From: Portulaca oleracea
Taxonomy: Eukaryota; Streptophyta; Magnoliopsida; Caryophyllales; Portulacaceae
Direction: 5' to 3'
Length of the DNA: 64,000 bases
NCBI GenBank assembly: GCA_029582165.1
Contig: CM055870.1
Span: forward strand, 8,117,832-8,181,831
Part shown: positions 47,618 to 60,599 of the stretch, in pieces
Layout of the letters: each line of letters starts with the position of its first letter
How positions within the stretch are numbered: the stretch's first letter is position 1
The notes under the pieces: model-generated
What the model saw: only the letters and a program-made list of their open reading frames with translations
Told to the model about the DNA's origin: nothing
The model's database searches: none
Translations under genes and position numbers: made by a program

Positions 47618-47880
47618 GGGGACCTGTTATTTTATATGGTGCGGTGTGGTATCACAACTTACTATGTACTATTCGATATTTTTCCACATTTCAACAATCA
47701 TTACTAATATATCTCCTCACTTTTCTCCTCTGTTTTTTCACATTCTCTCTTTTCACTGACTACATCAACCACACTTTCCATAAATTTTATCATACCATTC
47801 CATATCTTACTGCACTTTCCACAATTTTACCACACCACATCATTTTTCATATTTTACCAACCGCATAAAATAATTGGGTA
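47618..47880. repeat. Harbinger-like MITE, diverged
   Basis: The left end GGGACCTGTTATTTTATATGG pairs with the right end CCGCATAAAATAATTGGGT. The interior (CACATTCTCTCTTTTC, TACATCAACCACACTTTCCA) matches the interior of 2559-2884. Confidence 0.6.
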
Positions 47881-48615
47881 TTCAGTCAAATTTGGAGCAA
47901 TGATCATTCTAAAAAAGTAACTTGAAGTTTATATTTCAGCATGAGTCATCTCTGTAAAATACAATATCTGTTCTATCAAGAAAAAAAAAGATAATGTTTG
48001 TTGCTATACAATACAATCTTTTAGAAGGCACAAAAGGTCAAAAGCAAGACTTACACATACAAATAATCAAGAGTTATTCTAGTATTTTCTTAATTTAACT
48101 CATTTACTTTAACCCAAATTAGTTCTAACCAATATTTCTACAATAGTTTTTAGAATCGTGATACTAGTACAACCTTTAGACTAGAAAATAAATATTATAA
48201 TAAAATCACCATATAGATCATGCCATTTATGCAAATTTAATAAGTATTCTAGTTAATTAATTACGATTATATACAAGCTTCAACATAGAGAAATTCAATT
48301 GAAATAAATGTCCTCAATTAATATAAAAAATAAAGATTGATTGAAAATTTACCTATTTTTCATGTTTTGATGATCCAACTTCAATTTAAAAAAAGCTTCT
48401 TTTCTATTAACTTTCAATGTTATTAATTGTTAGGACAAGATTGAGTTGGACACAAAGTTGTCAAACTGAATGCATTAGGGTGTATTAAGCATTTAAGCTC
48501 CATGTTGCGTTACTGACAAATTGACATGAGCTATCACATTGAAACTTGAAATTGCAACAGGCTAGCTACACAATGAAATTAGTCCCAAGAAAGCTATAGT
48601 TTCACTTCAACAGTA
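47881..48615. other. Gene-free AT-rich stretch
   Basis: No coding or RNA feature was recognised. Confidence 0.45.
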
Positions 48616-48848
48616 CTCCCTCTGTTCTTTTTTATTTGTCATTTACGGTTTCACTTCAATTTTTAATCAATAATTTCTAATATAATTGTTTTTCAAAAAA
48701 ATATAATATTATACTTTTTTAATAGTATTTTTTATACGAATCTAATGACATCAATTTCATATGATGAACCATTATACAAATTAAAATATTAACGGTCAAA
48801 GTTTTGGCATAATTTCCAGATACGACTAATAAAAACAAAGAGAGGGAG
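48616..48848. mobile_element. Stowaway-like MITE, copy 2
   Basis: The ends CTCCCTCTGTTCTTTTT and AACAAAGAGAGGGAG are flanked by TA on both sides (48614-48615, 48849-48850). Confidence 0.88.
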
Positions 48849-49708
48849 TATATACTAATCTTTTTTAGAACACTCTAGACTCTAGAGTAAGTTTGAAAAT
48901 AGAGATGATCTCAAATGATTGGGTGTGGTACATGAGGCAAGAGAAAAGTAAAAAAAGTAAGAAAATTAACGAGAGCGAAAGTTTATATTTGATAACCAGA
49001 TGGTAGCTATTAACTGATAACTATTTGAATTAACTGTTTGATTTTAACTATTTGGATTAAACGGTTAGCTGATTGCAGGAAAGTTTGATAAATTAGTTTT
49101 TTTTTTGTAAAAAGCTACATCAAAAAACTTCCTTAAGAGCACTAGCAATACGGAATGAAGCCCATGGATTTTTGCATTGCATATGCTCTAAGTAATTTTT
49201 TTTCAACACTAGCTTATTGGGTTCAAAAAACTAATATAAAAAGTTTGTTATCAAACACCTCATGTAGTTTTTTCACCTTGGTCAAAAAGCTAACAGTGTC
49301 CAAAAAACTAAAAGTTACCATAAAAAATTGGCAGCCAAACTCCACCAAAATTATGGTCGTTGTGGTAAAGTGTGGTATGATATGATATGGTAATATATAA
49401 CAGCCTGTGGTTAATGTGGTACATTGTGATAGGTGCAGTGTAATAGCACACAAAAGAACATAGTAACGTTGCTTTAATCAAAATACACTAATTAAAGCTT
49501 TATATCACATGAAGTGAAACGTTTGGCACATTACCTGGTGTTCCTATAGAGGATTTCTTTTAAAACGGGATAAAAGTTATAGTACTACCAACCAAACACA
49601 ATTTCACGCACAGAATGAATGAATACACAATTCCATGTTCCACAAACTTTTTTCCCCTTCTTTTTTGTTGTAATGGAAGGTGTGAGATGTGCATTTACTA
49701 GAGGTGTA
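48849..49708. other. Gene-free stretch with an eroded MITE
   Basis: GTGGTAAAGTGTGGTATGAT to ACACAAAAGAACATAG (about 49355-49462) resembles half of a GGCCCTGTTCTTTT-type element. Nothing else was recognised. Confidence 0.35.
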
Positions 49709-49922
49709 CTACCTTCGTCCCTAAATAATTTTCCATTTGACTAAATTTTGACTGTTGATTACTCACAAATTATGATGAGTTACAATATAAAATTAATATC
49801 ATTGTAATTTTTAGTATAATATCTTTCTAATGGTGATAATTTCATATTGTAACTCATTGTAATTTGTGAGTAATCAATTATCAAAATTAGTCAAATGGAC
49901 AATTATTTAGGGACGGACGTAA
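49709..49922. mobile_element. Stowaway-like MITE, copy 3, in the ZIFL 3' region
   Basis: The ends CTACCTTCGTCCCTAAAT and ATTTAGGGACGGACGTAA are flanked by TA (49707-49708, 49923-49924). The arms continue as TTGACTAAATTTTGA and TCAAAATTAGTCAAAT. The element ends 26 bp from the ZIFL stop codon, so it probably lies in that gene's 3' untranslated region. Confidence 0.9.
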
Positions 49923-49947
49923 TATTAAATAAATGTTGGCACTGAAA

Positions 49948-52900
49948 TCACTGTTCATCTGGTTGTGCAAGAAAGGGCTTAAACGTGAGCAGCAACCCAA
50001 CAATCTGCACCGCGTTTAATACGAAGAATACCATCTCATCACCTGCTCATAATATCAATACTTTCACGTTACAAGTTAGTTGTCTCTCTTTGGAAAAACC
50101 TTATCATTTCTCATATGACAAATTAGCTGGCTTTAGAAAAAAATGTGTCCAACTCAAGCTGTCATTCTATACAATAGTTTTGTTTGCTATAATCAATGAC
50201 ATACTTTTGATGCAAGTATGGAAGAAAGAGAATGTAAAAAAAAAAAAAGACATTTTTTGGTAGGGCAGACATTCTTGAGATTGGAGGAGAAAAAAAAGGG
50301 TTTGGGGAGGAGAGAGATAGAGAGAACTAGGAGAGAGAATATTAAACAAAATTTATTTTATTTTATTTTTTTTGTACTATTTTAATAATTATATATTACT
50401 CATTCCCTACTCTATTTCTCAACTCATTCTTCACCAATAATACTCATTCTCCACTACCAATTAAAATAATATTAAACATACTATTTATGTACTTGATGTT
50501 CTCAATTTGGAAGAACACCAACCAAGGATAGACAGATGGATGAAGACGTACCTGGGAGGAATGCAGCATGCTGACGCTTTTGCGCCCAAGAAAAGCTGCA
50601 ATGTTGCAAACATTATCACGTCACCGACAAGTAAATAATGATGCAAATGTTTGCTCAAAGAGGGGCACAAAACATGAGTACTATTGCACTACTTTCCCTA
50701 CGTTAAGCCTATATGAAGTTAATGTAATACACATTTAAATATTATAGTGGTATATTATGTAATTTTGATCAACTTTTGGGCTAAATTGTCATTTCTTCAT
50801 GTCATTGAAAATTTGCTTATTGGGGTCAAACAAATTGAATAGGTTGTTTACCAAACACTTTTTTCAGCTAATTTTGGTTTGTCAAACCCCCGAATAGACC
50901 AATTTTTGCAATGAGTTGATTAATAGCTTGTTTACAAAACGACCCCATAGTGACTTACATGGCACCTCCACCTGCAGGAGCTATTGCCTTGAAGATAGAC
51001 ATTGCAGTCATGGAAATGCCATTCGCTGCTCCTCTTTGCCGTTGAGGCTGTGCCATTATCATCGGTCACATGAAATCAATGCATGATCATAATCATTCAA
51101 CATGTAATGATAAACAAGTCACCTGAAAAACTTAAATTTAGAGCTTACCACTGCGTCGTTTAACATGATAAATAACCCAGTCACCAGAGAAACCTACAAT
51201 GCAATTATAGATCAGTCAACATAGAAAACCATGGAGATTTGCTGGCGTTGCGACTGTATTGCAGAAATCTCTAAAACCCTTATGCAAGAAAAATAGAGCG
51301 GCGAGAAAGATGTGCTTACAGAGAGTGCATTTCTTAGCAATGATACAACATTAATCACTAGATGAAGCATCAAGCCCGAAAGCAGTGCTATGAAAGGGTA
51401 GCTTGCCAATATTGGGATGGACACAACCTGTAAAGGAACAGGGTGGAAAGAATCAATGTCAAAGCCAGAGCAGATATACTTGTAAGCTACAGGAAGGCAA
51501 TGGAATATCTATTTCAGGGTTTAAAACTTATCAACGTACTGCAGAAAGACGTGTGACAACCAGTGGCCCAAGACGCTTCTCTATCTGTGGATATACGAAC
51601 AACTGGAACAGCAAAAGTCCAAACCCTGAACTTTCATGAATGAAAACCTCGAGCATTAGTCTTAAATGTCGATATTGCCAAGACAGACAACAATAACAAA
51701 CCCTAATATAGTCCCGCTTGCGTGGGGTTTAGGGGGATCCATATGTAGGCAACCCTCCCCCCATGCACCGAGGTGGATGAAGAGGCTGATAAAATGCAAC
51801 CGATGATGAATGTAGCCTACTCTAAGGTTGAGAGGTTTGTTCTAGATATCTGGTTTGATCATATAACAAAACAAAGAGAAACCTGGACATCAATAAATAT
51901 CGACTGGCTAAAACACAGGACCACAGTGAAACCAAGTTATGCATGAAAAAGCTCCACTCGTCATTTCAGCTGAGTCAAGAATTGAATCTATGTTTCTGTG
52001 GAAACTTGACAAAATCTTTTCAGAAGTGCACAGAAATCTGTTTCTCTAATGCTCACCTGAGATAGCCAGGACTACGCCAACATCCTGCGATGAGAAACTA
52101 AGACCTCCGTACTTCTTGTCACTTACAGCCCACAATGAGAATATCTGTACAAGGAAAGCGTCAAAAGTCAGTGGCCAAGTAACTAATCTGTGATGCACAT
52201 TGTCTAAGAACTGAACAAATTGCAATGAGAATCATGCTGAAATCAGCAAAACAGCCAATGGATAAGAAATGAGTATCAAGACAAAGAAGAAATCGGAAGA
52301 ATGAAGTCGTACCTCAGAATAAGCCATCTCTTGAAGTGAGAACACACAATACACAATGATAGTGGACATCAAAGGCCAATTCTTAAACAGATTTCCCTGA
52401 GAATTGGAAGCTTTGTCTGCTGAGTTCACATTGTTGTGTTTCTTATCTGCATTTTCACTTGTAGGATTCTTCAGGGCATCTTGCGCATTGGATTTTATGT
52501 TCTTCTTTTCTTTGTGCATATGCAGTGTCTCCTGCAAAGCACCAAAGTCCACATGAAATTGTTCCTATATCATCATAACCAGAAAGGAGTGACCCAGCAT
52601 GCCCTTTTTTTTTATGATGTAAAATTTTGTTCATGCAAAACCTCCCAAGGCAATCCTAATGCACACTTTTCGTCAAGTCCAAAGTAAAGCTTACACTAAC
52701 ATATGCTATATCCAGCCAGAAACTTTTTTAACAGTTTTCCAGATTATATCAGCATCTTGCTCGAGAAGGCTGGTGGAGGAGATAATTATCCTTGTATTCA
52801 AAAAAATTCAAGGGAAATAGGCTGGACATAAAACAGGTACTTAAGTGAGATGCATAAAATTGACAGTGTTCAACAAGTCTGGCGTGCATTTATCGATGCT

Positions 52901-55900
52901 TTGTGAAGAATTCTCCGTAGGGTTTATGCCCAGATGATCCAAGGGTAATATTCAGCCAGTATCTATAATGCCAGCTTCTGTTACCATGTTCCAGATTTCA
53001 CATGGCAAATTTAAACCACCTCATTTTGAGACAATAAAGATCCCATTAAGCGTAGCCTGCCTATAGTACCAGAAGAACAATGAACAAATACGAAACAATT
53101 GCAAGATATCAGGCATCCGCACTTACAGGCAGCCACCAGGACAAGGTAAAGATCACAGCTGCGTAAGCTGATATAATAAAGCATGGTAAGAAGTAAGGAA
53201 ACCTGCAATTTTGGTCCAAGCGTTAGCTAAAGAGAAGGGGGAGAATCCTCAGTAAGAACAACAGCAAGGCTTGTATAGAACAGTGTCGTACCTGCCAAAA
53301 ATAGAGCTGCTTGCAAATATATTTGGATATTTCTCTGCAGGCTAAGCCCAATGCATCCATTAGAAATGAATGGTTTACAAGCACGTCTTACTCTGACACT
53401 TAGGTAATGATGCCTTGGTGGAAGGCATCTCATCAAGAATGGAAGGATAAAACATGGACAGGACATCAACTTATGATGTAATGAAGCATAGTATGCAAAC
53501 GATGTGATTACAATATACTTCACTTGAAACACTAACGATGTAATAATTGTGATTATAGTTTGTGGTGGCTCAAAGAGGCTGAGGTGTCTTGCCATTGCAC
53601 CAGCACAGCTTAAAAAAGAAAACCCAACGCAAGCAAAGTGTTGTGCCAAACACCAACCCAAGGTTGTGTTCTTTTTCTGTTGGGGGGTCATTAGGATTTT
53701 GGTTTCTTATAGGGTACAAGTAGCTTTACGAATAATTGCTTCTATTGGACATTAAAGACGAACGAAAACCAGTAAAGATAGCTGCAAAATAACAAGCCAA
53801 TTGGAATTCTAGCAGGAAGGGGGAAATTAATTATCAGAATTACACAGAAGCAGAAGTGAACCAACCATTGCAAAGAAACCACCAACTGCAGGACCAATGA
53901 CAAGTCCAATGCCCCGGGATGTGCTAACCTGCAAGAAGTCGCAAAAATGAATATCTAGAGACGACATAATACGAAGACATCAAACATATAGTAGAATAAT
54001 TGTTAACGAATATAACTCATTTCATCTAACCATCAACTTTATTCACTCTCATATGTGAGACATAGTTTGTCAATAACAGTATCCAGAACCTATAATGCAT
54101 TCTTGTTAGTAATCCTTACAACTGAAAGTGCCAAACCATGATGTTCTTCTCTGCAAATTTCAGAAGCATATGCCTGAAAATATTAGCAACATCAACCCCA
54201 TTAAAAAGCTACACAAAGAGGGTATTCTCTACACAAACCCCACAACAATTAAACAGGCTTTATATCTTTTAATAAACCTAAAATGTCATAGGAACTTTGT
54301 ATCAACTAAAAACATACATACCCTTATGGTACCAAGCAAACTATTGAAACAGCCAAGAATAAATCTCATTGACAACGCCATCCAGAAATTTGGACTTAGA
54401 CCAAAGAGGGTATTGAAAACAATCCTGGAATGAAATAGCCGTGTCAGACAGGTCTGAAACCTTAGTAGGCGCCCCAGAACCACCCTCCCAACACTGAAAG
54501 TTAATAAACAAAAAGCTAACACTGAAAGTGTGCCAATTAGTATGATGGGTCTGCGACCATATTTATCTGCTGCCATCCCCCAAAAAATTGAAGTCAGAGC
54601 CCTTCCCGCCATAAACGAAGAACCTGAAGAAACAAATTCTCAGTTTCTTACGGTCCAGCTCAGTTTCAATTCAAGAATCCAAATGTAACACCACTGAATT
54701 GTTTTACCAAACTAAAAGTTATGGAACAAAGCATACCCATAAATCCTGCATAAAAACCAATATCTTCCTCACGCTTTGCAATACGAAAATCCCTTATCTG
54801 TAAATCACCAAGAAAACAAACGAAGTAATCATTTATGAAATACTGCAAGATAAACAGTCATCCTCTAAATAAATTGATTAAGAATGCGCAAACTTGAGTG
54901 CTTAGTTCATAATATTTTCTTAGGAATATAGTGAATGTATTAAAATTGACACTGCACTACTGTTATGCATATCAGCATATGCAGTGAACCTACATGACAA
55001 TTAGCGAGTAACTGAATTGTCTTCGCCGTTTTCTATTTCTTCCTGTGAGACACGAAATCTACTGTCCCTTCTAATATAACTATTTGCAGGTGCAACAGCC
55101 AGCCTGCCACAGTGGCCGGGTTGATGCCTTGATATTCATATATCCTATCACTAACGACACAGAATTGCCATATTGCTAATGCACAACTTTCCTATGTAAT
55201 TTGGTTAGATCTTTTCATTCCTATGAACAGTTTCCAGGCTAAAAGTAACATTAGACTAGATAAAGTTTCACAGTGAGCCAAATCATCCCGAAATAAAAGA
55301 TTTACTGTTATTAAGTAAGTATCTTTACAAAATTAAATTGGAAAACAGAAATTGAACAGGAATCTCAAGCAAATTGATGATCTACAGTCTTAAAAGAAAT
55401 GCATTGCATTTGAAAGATTCATCATGGTTAATTGGTTATAACGAAGTTGCAATCATCATCTACACTTTTATCCCTATTTCCCTTCATAGCCAAGGAAAAT
55501 CTCACCAAAGTTATCATACAATTTCATAGCATTGACTCATTAGTCATTAGAAGTATTAAAATTACAAGACAAGATACAACAAAGAGCAATATATTTGAAA
55601 AAAAAAATGCTCATATACTAACCATAAAGTAAAGAAATGGATACAAAGATGTCGTCGGTAGAGCTGGAAAACATAATTAGAAAAGGACAGAAACATGTGA
55701 GATTCAACACCAAATATGAAAAAAGATGTTAACTGAAGATAATACTCTAGAGCTGCAAAAAAAATGAGATATTCAGCATCATAAAGTCATTCCTGCCATA
55801 TTTAAAACAAACAACACTCAAACACCTTGCATACACAAACTAAATCTAAAAGAACTAACCAGCATGCAAGTCTTAGACTCAACCCGTTCCAAACTCATAA

Positions 55901-56927
55901 ACCAAGACCTTATTGCTGTCAATTTAGGCAGTTCCCAAGATGTTATAATTCATTTTGAGGTCTTATAAGGACTTTTGAATAAAGTTTGCCATCATATAAG
56001 TGAATCCAACATCCCCTCTATGCTTGCCAATGAGCTAGTAGCTCATCTGGCACCATGATAGCTTACCATGTTGGACCATAGTTACTAGGAATGTTTCCAG
56101 GGTCATTAGTCCCGGAATATGGGTCGCTAATTTTACACAAATTTAGTCTAGTATTGACTTTGGAACGCTTGTTCCCGGAACGAGGGTCGCGGGCAGATGT
56201 AGCGTTCCCGGTAACTATGTGTTGGACGTGAAGGGATCAAATCCCATGACTTGTAACTTAATTTATGCGAGTATAAGCAGACCTATCAACCACCCTTAAA
56301 ATTCTTTTTTTAAAAAAAATCTCCTCTTTGCTAGTAGAGTGATTACTGATTCTCAAATTCCCGTGACTTGCCAGATTGCAGAAACTCAGACAGGTGCTTG
56401 ATTTTGACAGGAAACCAGTATGTCAAACTCATTACAGAAAATTCTAAACCAAACAAAGCACTTGAAGCTACAGAATGAAAGGCATAAACCCAGCTGACCA
56501 ATCCAATTTATGACATATACCCGGGTGTTACAGATAATATGATACGTCAAAACAAAACGAACCCATATGAGGAAACACACTATAATCCCAATAATACGAA
56601 GAAGGAATCCATCCTAGGTCAGAAAAATGCCAAATTAGAACAACCCCATATCAGAAACCAGAGAACAATCAATGATCAGTGATCACACGCCGAACGAACA
56701 AGTAAATTCAGATACAGAAAACCCAGAAACAAAGGCTGAGAAAGAAAAGGGTTAGTAGAGTTACCAGTGCAAAGAGAAACAAGCCAAATGTAAGAAAACT
56801 CTTTATAAGGCACCCCTCTTCTTCGTTGTTTCAGACTTTCGACTTTGCAGCCAGGGCAGTTGCTGTAGTATGTGCATGTTTCCGTTTTGTTCAACAGACT
56901 CTCTGTATTGCTACTACTTTCTTCCAT
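49948..56927 (-). CDS. ZIFL-type major facilitator transporter (17 exons)
   Basis: Predicted member of the zinc-induced facilitator-like family, proton-coupled MFS carriers at tonoplast or plasma membrane that handle metal chelators or organic ions. Exons on minus: 56927-56765, 55663-55623, 54797-54737, 54623-54521, 54424-54322, 54173-54120, 53928-53866, 53341-53292, 53202-53127, 52531-52313, 52144-52057, 51625-51540, 51427-51320, 51193-51149, 51047-50959, 50595-50552, 50042-49948. All phases agree, giving 495 residues, usual for the family. Signatures: N-terminal CPGC (24-27); MFS loop 2-3 motif [11 protein letters not shown] (103-113); antiporter motif S174-x8-G183-x3-GP(187-188)-x2-GG(191-192); PETLHMH (238-244) opening the central cytosolic loop; C-terminal helix ending LLTFKPFL. 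The small exons 2 and 16 and the distant last exon are easily missed. One oddity: Arg180 where relatives usually have Trp (STSRGIGL). Intron 1 holds an hAT-like MITE. Confidence 0.93.
50300..50500. other. ZIFL intron 16, low-complexity part
   Basis: GA-rich and T-rich stretches lie between exons 16 and 17. In-frame reading past exon 16 stops after 16 codons, so the splice to 50042 is required for the conserved C-terminus. Confidence 0.6.
56077..56219. mobile_element. hAT-like MITE in ZIFL intron 1
   Basis: The ends CATAGTTACTAGGAATG and GCGTTCCCGGTAACTATG are flanked by a perfect 8-bp target duplication TGTTGGAC (56069-56076, 56220-56227). It is 143 bp with no coding content. Confidence 0.93.
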
Positions 56928-58012
56928 TGAATTCGATTCTGGAGATCGCAGATTTCAGAAACCAGTAATTCAGCGATGATTTCAGCTTCTGAGTGATCGC
57001 ATGAAGACGAAGAACATAGGGGTTTTGTTCTTTGTCGAAAGTGCCGGATTAGAATATTTGGTCATGGATAATGACAAGTGGTTTCGTAAGTGAGAGTCAT
57101 TTCAGATTGTTCTTGAGAATAATTTGGGAACGATCACCATCGCTAAAGGATAGAGGAAAGTAGACGGCTCTTGTCTTTGGTTCTTGGATTTACATTTGGC
57201 GAACCATGGACGGTAAGAGGGACGTAAAAGCAAGAGCGAGCCTAAAATCAAAACGAGCTTTGCAAAGAGCTATTAACATTTGATTGTAAAATTTATATAT
57301 ACAATTTTACAAAATTCATTGGTATACATAATTCTATCAATTTGTGACAAAAATTTCAGCTTTGATACATACATGTTGTTTAAATTGAATTATGTTATGT
57401 TATAATTTGCGTTATTTACTTATAAATTAAAAATATAAATGTAAAATTAGCTAAATTTTAATAAATTTTAATTATAAATTCAACTAAATTTGGGAAATTT
57501 GGAATCCTCAACTCATATGTCGAAAATTACCCAATTTTTTAATCTTACCAAAAATTATTCAAAACTAGCATAGACAAAATTTTACCCAAAAAAAAAAAAA
57601 TTGATGGCACTCCATAGTAGAAATTATTATTAGAATACAACACTTTTAATATTAAAAATTGTGAGATATCCATGTTCAGTGGCAACTATTAAAAAGAAAC
57701 AATTTTATGAACGAAATTCACGTAAAAATGAAAAAAAAAATCCACAACACCCTTATTTTTTAAGTCATAATGCTTTTTTTCTTATTTTTACGGGTTTTCT
57801 AGAAAATTTTGCCCATAAATTTTTAATATATAAAATAACTTATTATATAAAATTACTACTATTAGATTCATACAAAAAAAAATATTTTAAAAATATAATG
57901 GTACAATTATTAATAAAATATTATATAAAAAGTTAAAGACTATGGTAATAAAATTAGTAATAAATAATACGAAATGAAGGTAGTATACATAGGGTGTAAG
58001 TGACTCTACTAA
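56928..58012. other. ZIFL upstream region and AT-rich spacer
   Basis: The first 200-300 bp 5' of the ZIFL ATG (56930-57230) are of balanced composition and should hold its leader and promoter. The rest is AT-rich, with no recognised gene. Confidence 0.45.
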
Positions 58013-58154
58013 GGCCCTATTTTTTTCCCATAGTACCATAACACTAACCACAATTTACTACACTATCATCACATGTTGTCATACCATACTACCTTAACAC
58101 AACAATTTCCACAATTTATCGTATCCGAACTTCACCTTCCCCGTAAAAAGGTCC
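58013..58154. mobile_element. Harbinger-like MITE
   Basis: The ends GGCCCTATTTTTTTCCC and GTAAAAAGGTCC are flanked by TAA on both sides (58010-58012, 58155-58157). It is 142 bp with CCACAATTTAC words. Confidence 0.82.
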
Positions 58155-58757
58155 TAAATCATGTGACGATGTGAATAATTGAAACTTTCTGTATTAAAGG
58201 TAATTGCTTTGATTAAGACCAGCTTCAAGTTATAATCCAAGCCTAAATCAATCAATCAATCATATGTACAAGGTAAAGCCTCCAACATTCCTTGGACATA
58301 TCTCCCTAGCAAGGAGATAGGCAATGTTTAGCTCGGCCTGAATGGCTAAATGCACCAAATTCATGCCTTTCCAGTTTCACTGCTCTATATTGCTCCTTCG
58401 TACTTATTCGATTTCAATCAGCAGGAACTACAAGCGTCGGCAATTTGGATTTCAGATTTGAGTTTAATTGAAAATGCAAACGCTAACTCATATCTTCTCA
58501 TCACAATTTCCGCTAATTCTGTTTCTGTAAAACTAATCTAAAATCCATGAAGAATAGAAATAAATAAACTCATTGAGAGAAACCAAAAAAGCCCCAAATT
58601 CATGAGCACCAACTCGAATCCGTTGCTCCAAGATTAATCCATAACAATACCCAAGCAGAACAATCGAATCCAACCTAATTTACATCGGATTACAAGCTAT
58701 CTATCTTCTATTCCGATCAAGAGCAACAAAATTCAACCAAACCGCAAAACAGAAACC
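58155..58757. other. Spacer downstream of histone H4
   Basis: No second gene was recognised. The 3' untranslated region of H4 lies in the part next to 58757. Confidence 0.45.
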
Positions 58758-59294
<537 letters not shown>

Positions 59295-59376
59295 TCAACG
59301 GTTTATGTTGAGTTAAATCTGGCTCTGCGGATTCAGGTCTAATGGCGTCTACTGTTAAGCCAAATTACCATATCAA

Positions 59377-59604
59377 GGGCTTGTCAAATTGGTAGGTAAA
59401 TCTAATTTACCAAAATTTATTAATTTTTGCCTAAATTTATCAAAATTTACTAAAAATTATTTAAATTAAAATAATAAAAATAAATTTAATTTTGATATAT
59501 TAGCATAAATTTGCCAAAATTTACCAAAATATCAAAAATTACAAAAATTTACTAAAATTTAACTTTTACTCAACTATTTTTTACTCGTAAATTGTACACA
59601 CCCT
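59377..59604. repeat. MITE family S, copy 2
   Basis: GGGCTTGTCAAATTGGTAGG at left pairs with TACTCGTAAATTGTACACACCC at right, followed by TAA. The interior is ACCAAAATTTA repeats, as in copies at 9519 and 63253. It sits about 300 bp upstream of the H4 start. Confidence 0.75.
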
Positions 59605-60599
59605 AACTTTCAGCAACATTTGCAATGGAAAATGCAAGAAAAAAATTAATTGTTGAAGTTGAGAAATTGACTTAATAAAATGTGTAATCATATTCTCTAT
59701 GAAAAAAATGATACATGCGTAAATGTTGAAGTAGATGTTAATATTGATGTGAAAGGTGAGAAAATTGTTCAAAGAAAGTGAAAGAAGGTAATCAAATTAC
59801 AAGAAAGTGTTTAAGTGGTCCTGAGTTGAGGGATTGATCGAGTAAAATAGGATAGAGCTATAAGTAAATGACTGTCGTTGTAATTGGGCAAAGCCTACAC
59901 ATAGACAAGTATGAATTTACCACTTTATGTAATTCTCCTTCGAGATGGAAGGCATTCCAATTTGTAACTTAACCCATAAAACACACATTATACAAGGCAT
60001 CGCAAATAAGTAAGTCAAGAAAAGTGACATTTTTTGGAAAGTGGCAAAAAGATTATGAAATGAAGTCGAAAGCAAAATACAATGTGGATAAACACAAACA
60101 CACACTGAGTTTAAAAAATTAGATATCATGGAGAGTAGGATCAATGTAGAAATTGATACAACTTTTTAAAAATAAGGTAGAAATTCATATTCAACGAAGC
60201 GTACTCCAAGTCCCCATGTATAACATTACAATTATTTCATTTGGTATGAAATTTCAACTAGATATTGATCAATCAAGTCAATCGTCGAGGCTCATGAAGG
60301 AAGCAGTATCATCGGTCACGAGTGGTTGGAGAGTAGTTTTTGAAGCTATGCACTGCCTCGTCCAAATTTACTCAACTGCTTGCTCCACAACTTGATAGTG
60401 GCCAACAGTCACAACTAAAACCTATACATTAAAACCATCATCAGTTCCTCCACCACTTACTTATAAATAATGTCAATGACGTTGGTAGATAGCAGAGAGG
60501 ATTGTACGCTTCCTCGATGACGTGAGCAGCGGTTTTGCTAAACATGTTGTTGTTGATGAAAGGAATAACATGTCTATTGCTATTAGTTGTACCGTAATG
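59605..60599. other. Gene-free stretch, possibly 5' part of the copia remnant
   Basis: Some stretches (60153-60395) may be decayed upstream retrotransposon sequence, but no motif is identifiable. Confidence 0.35.
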
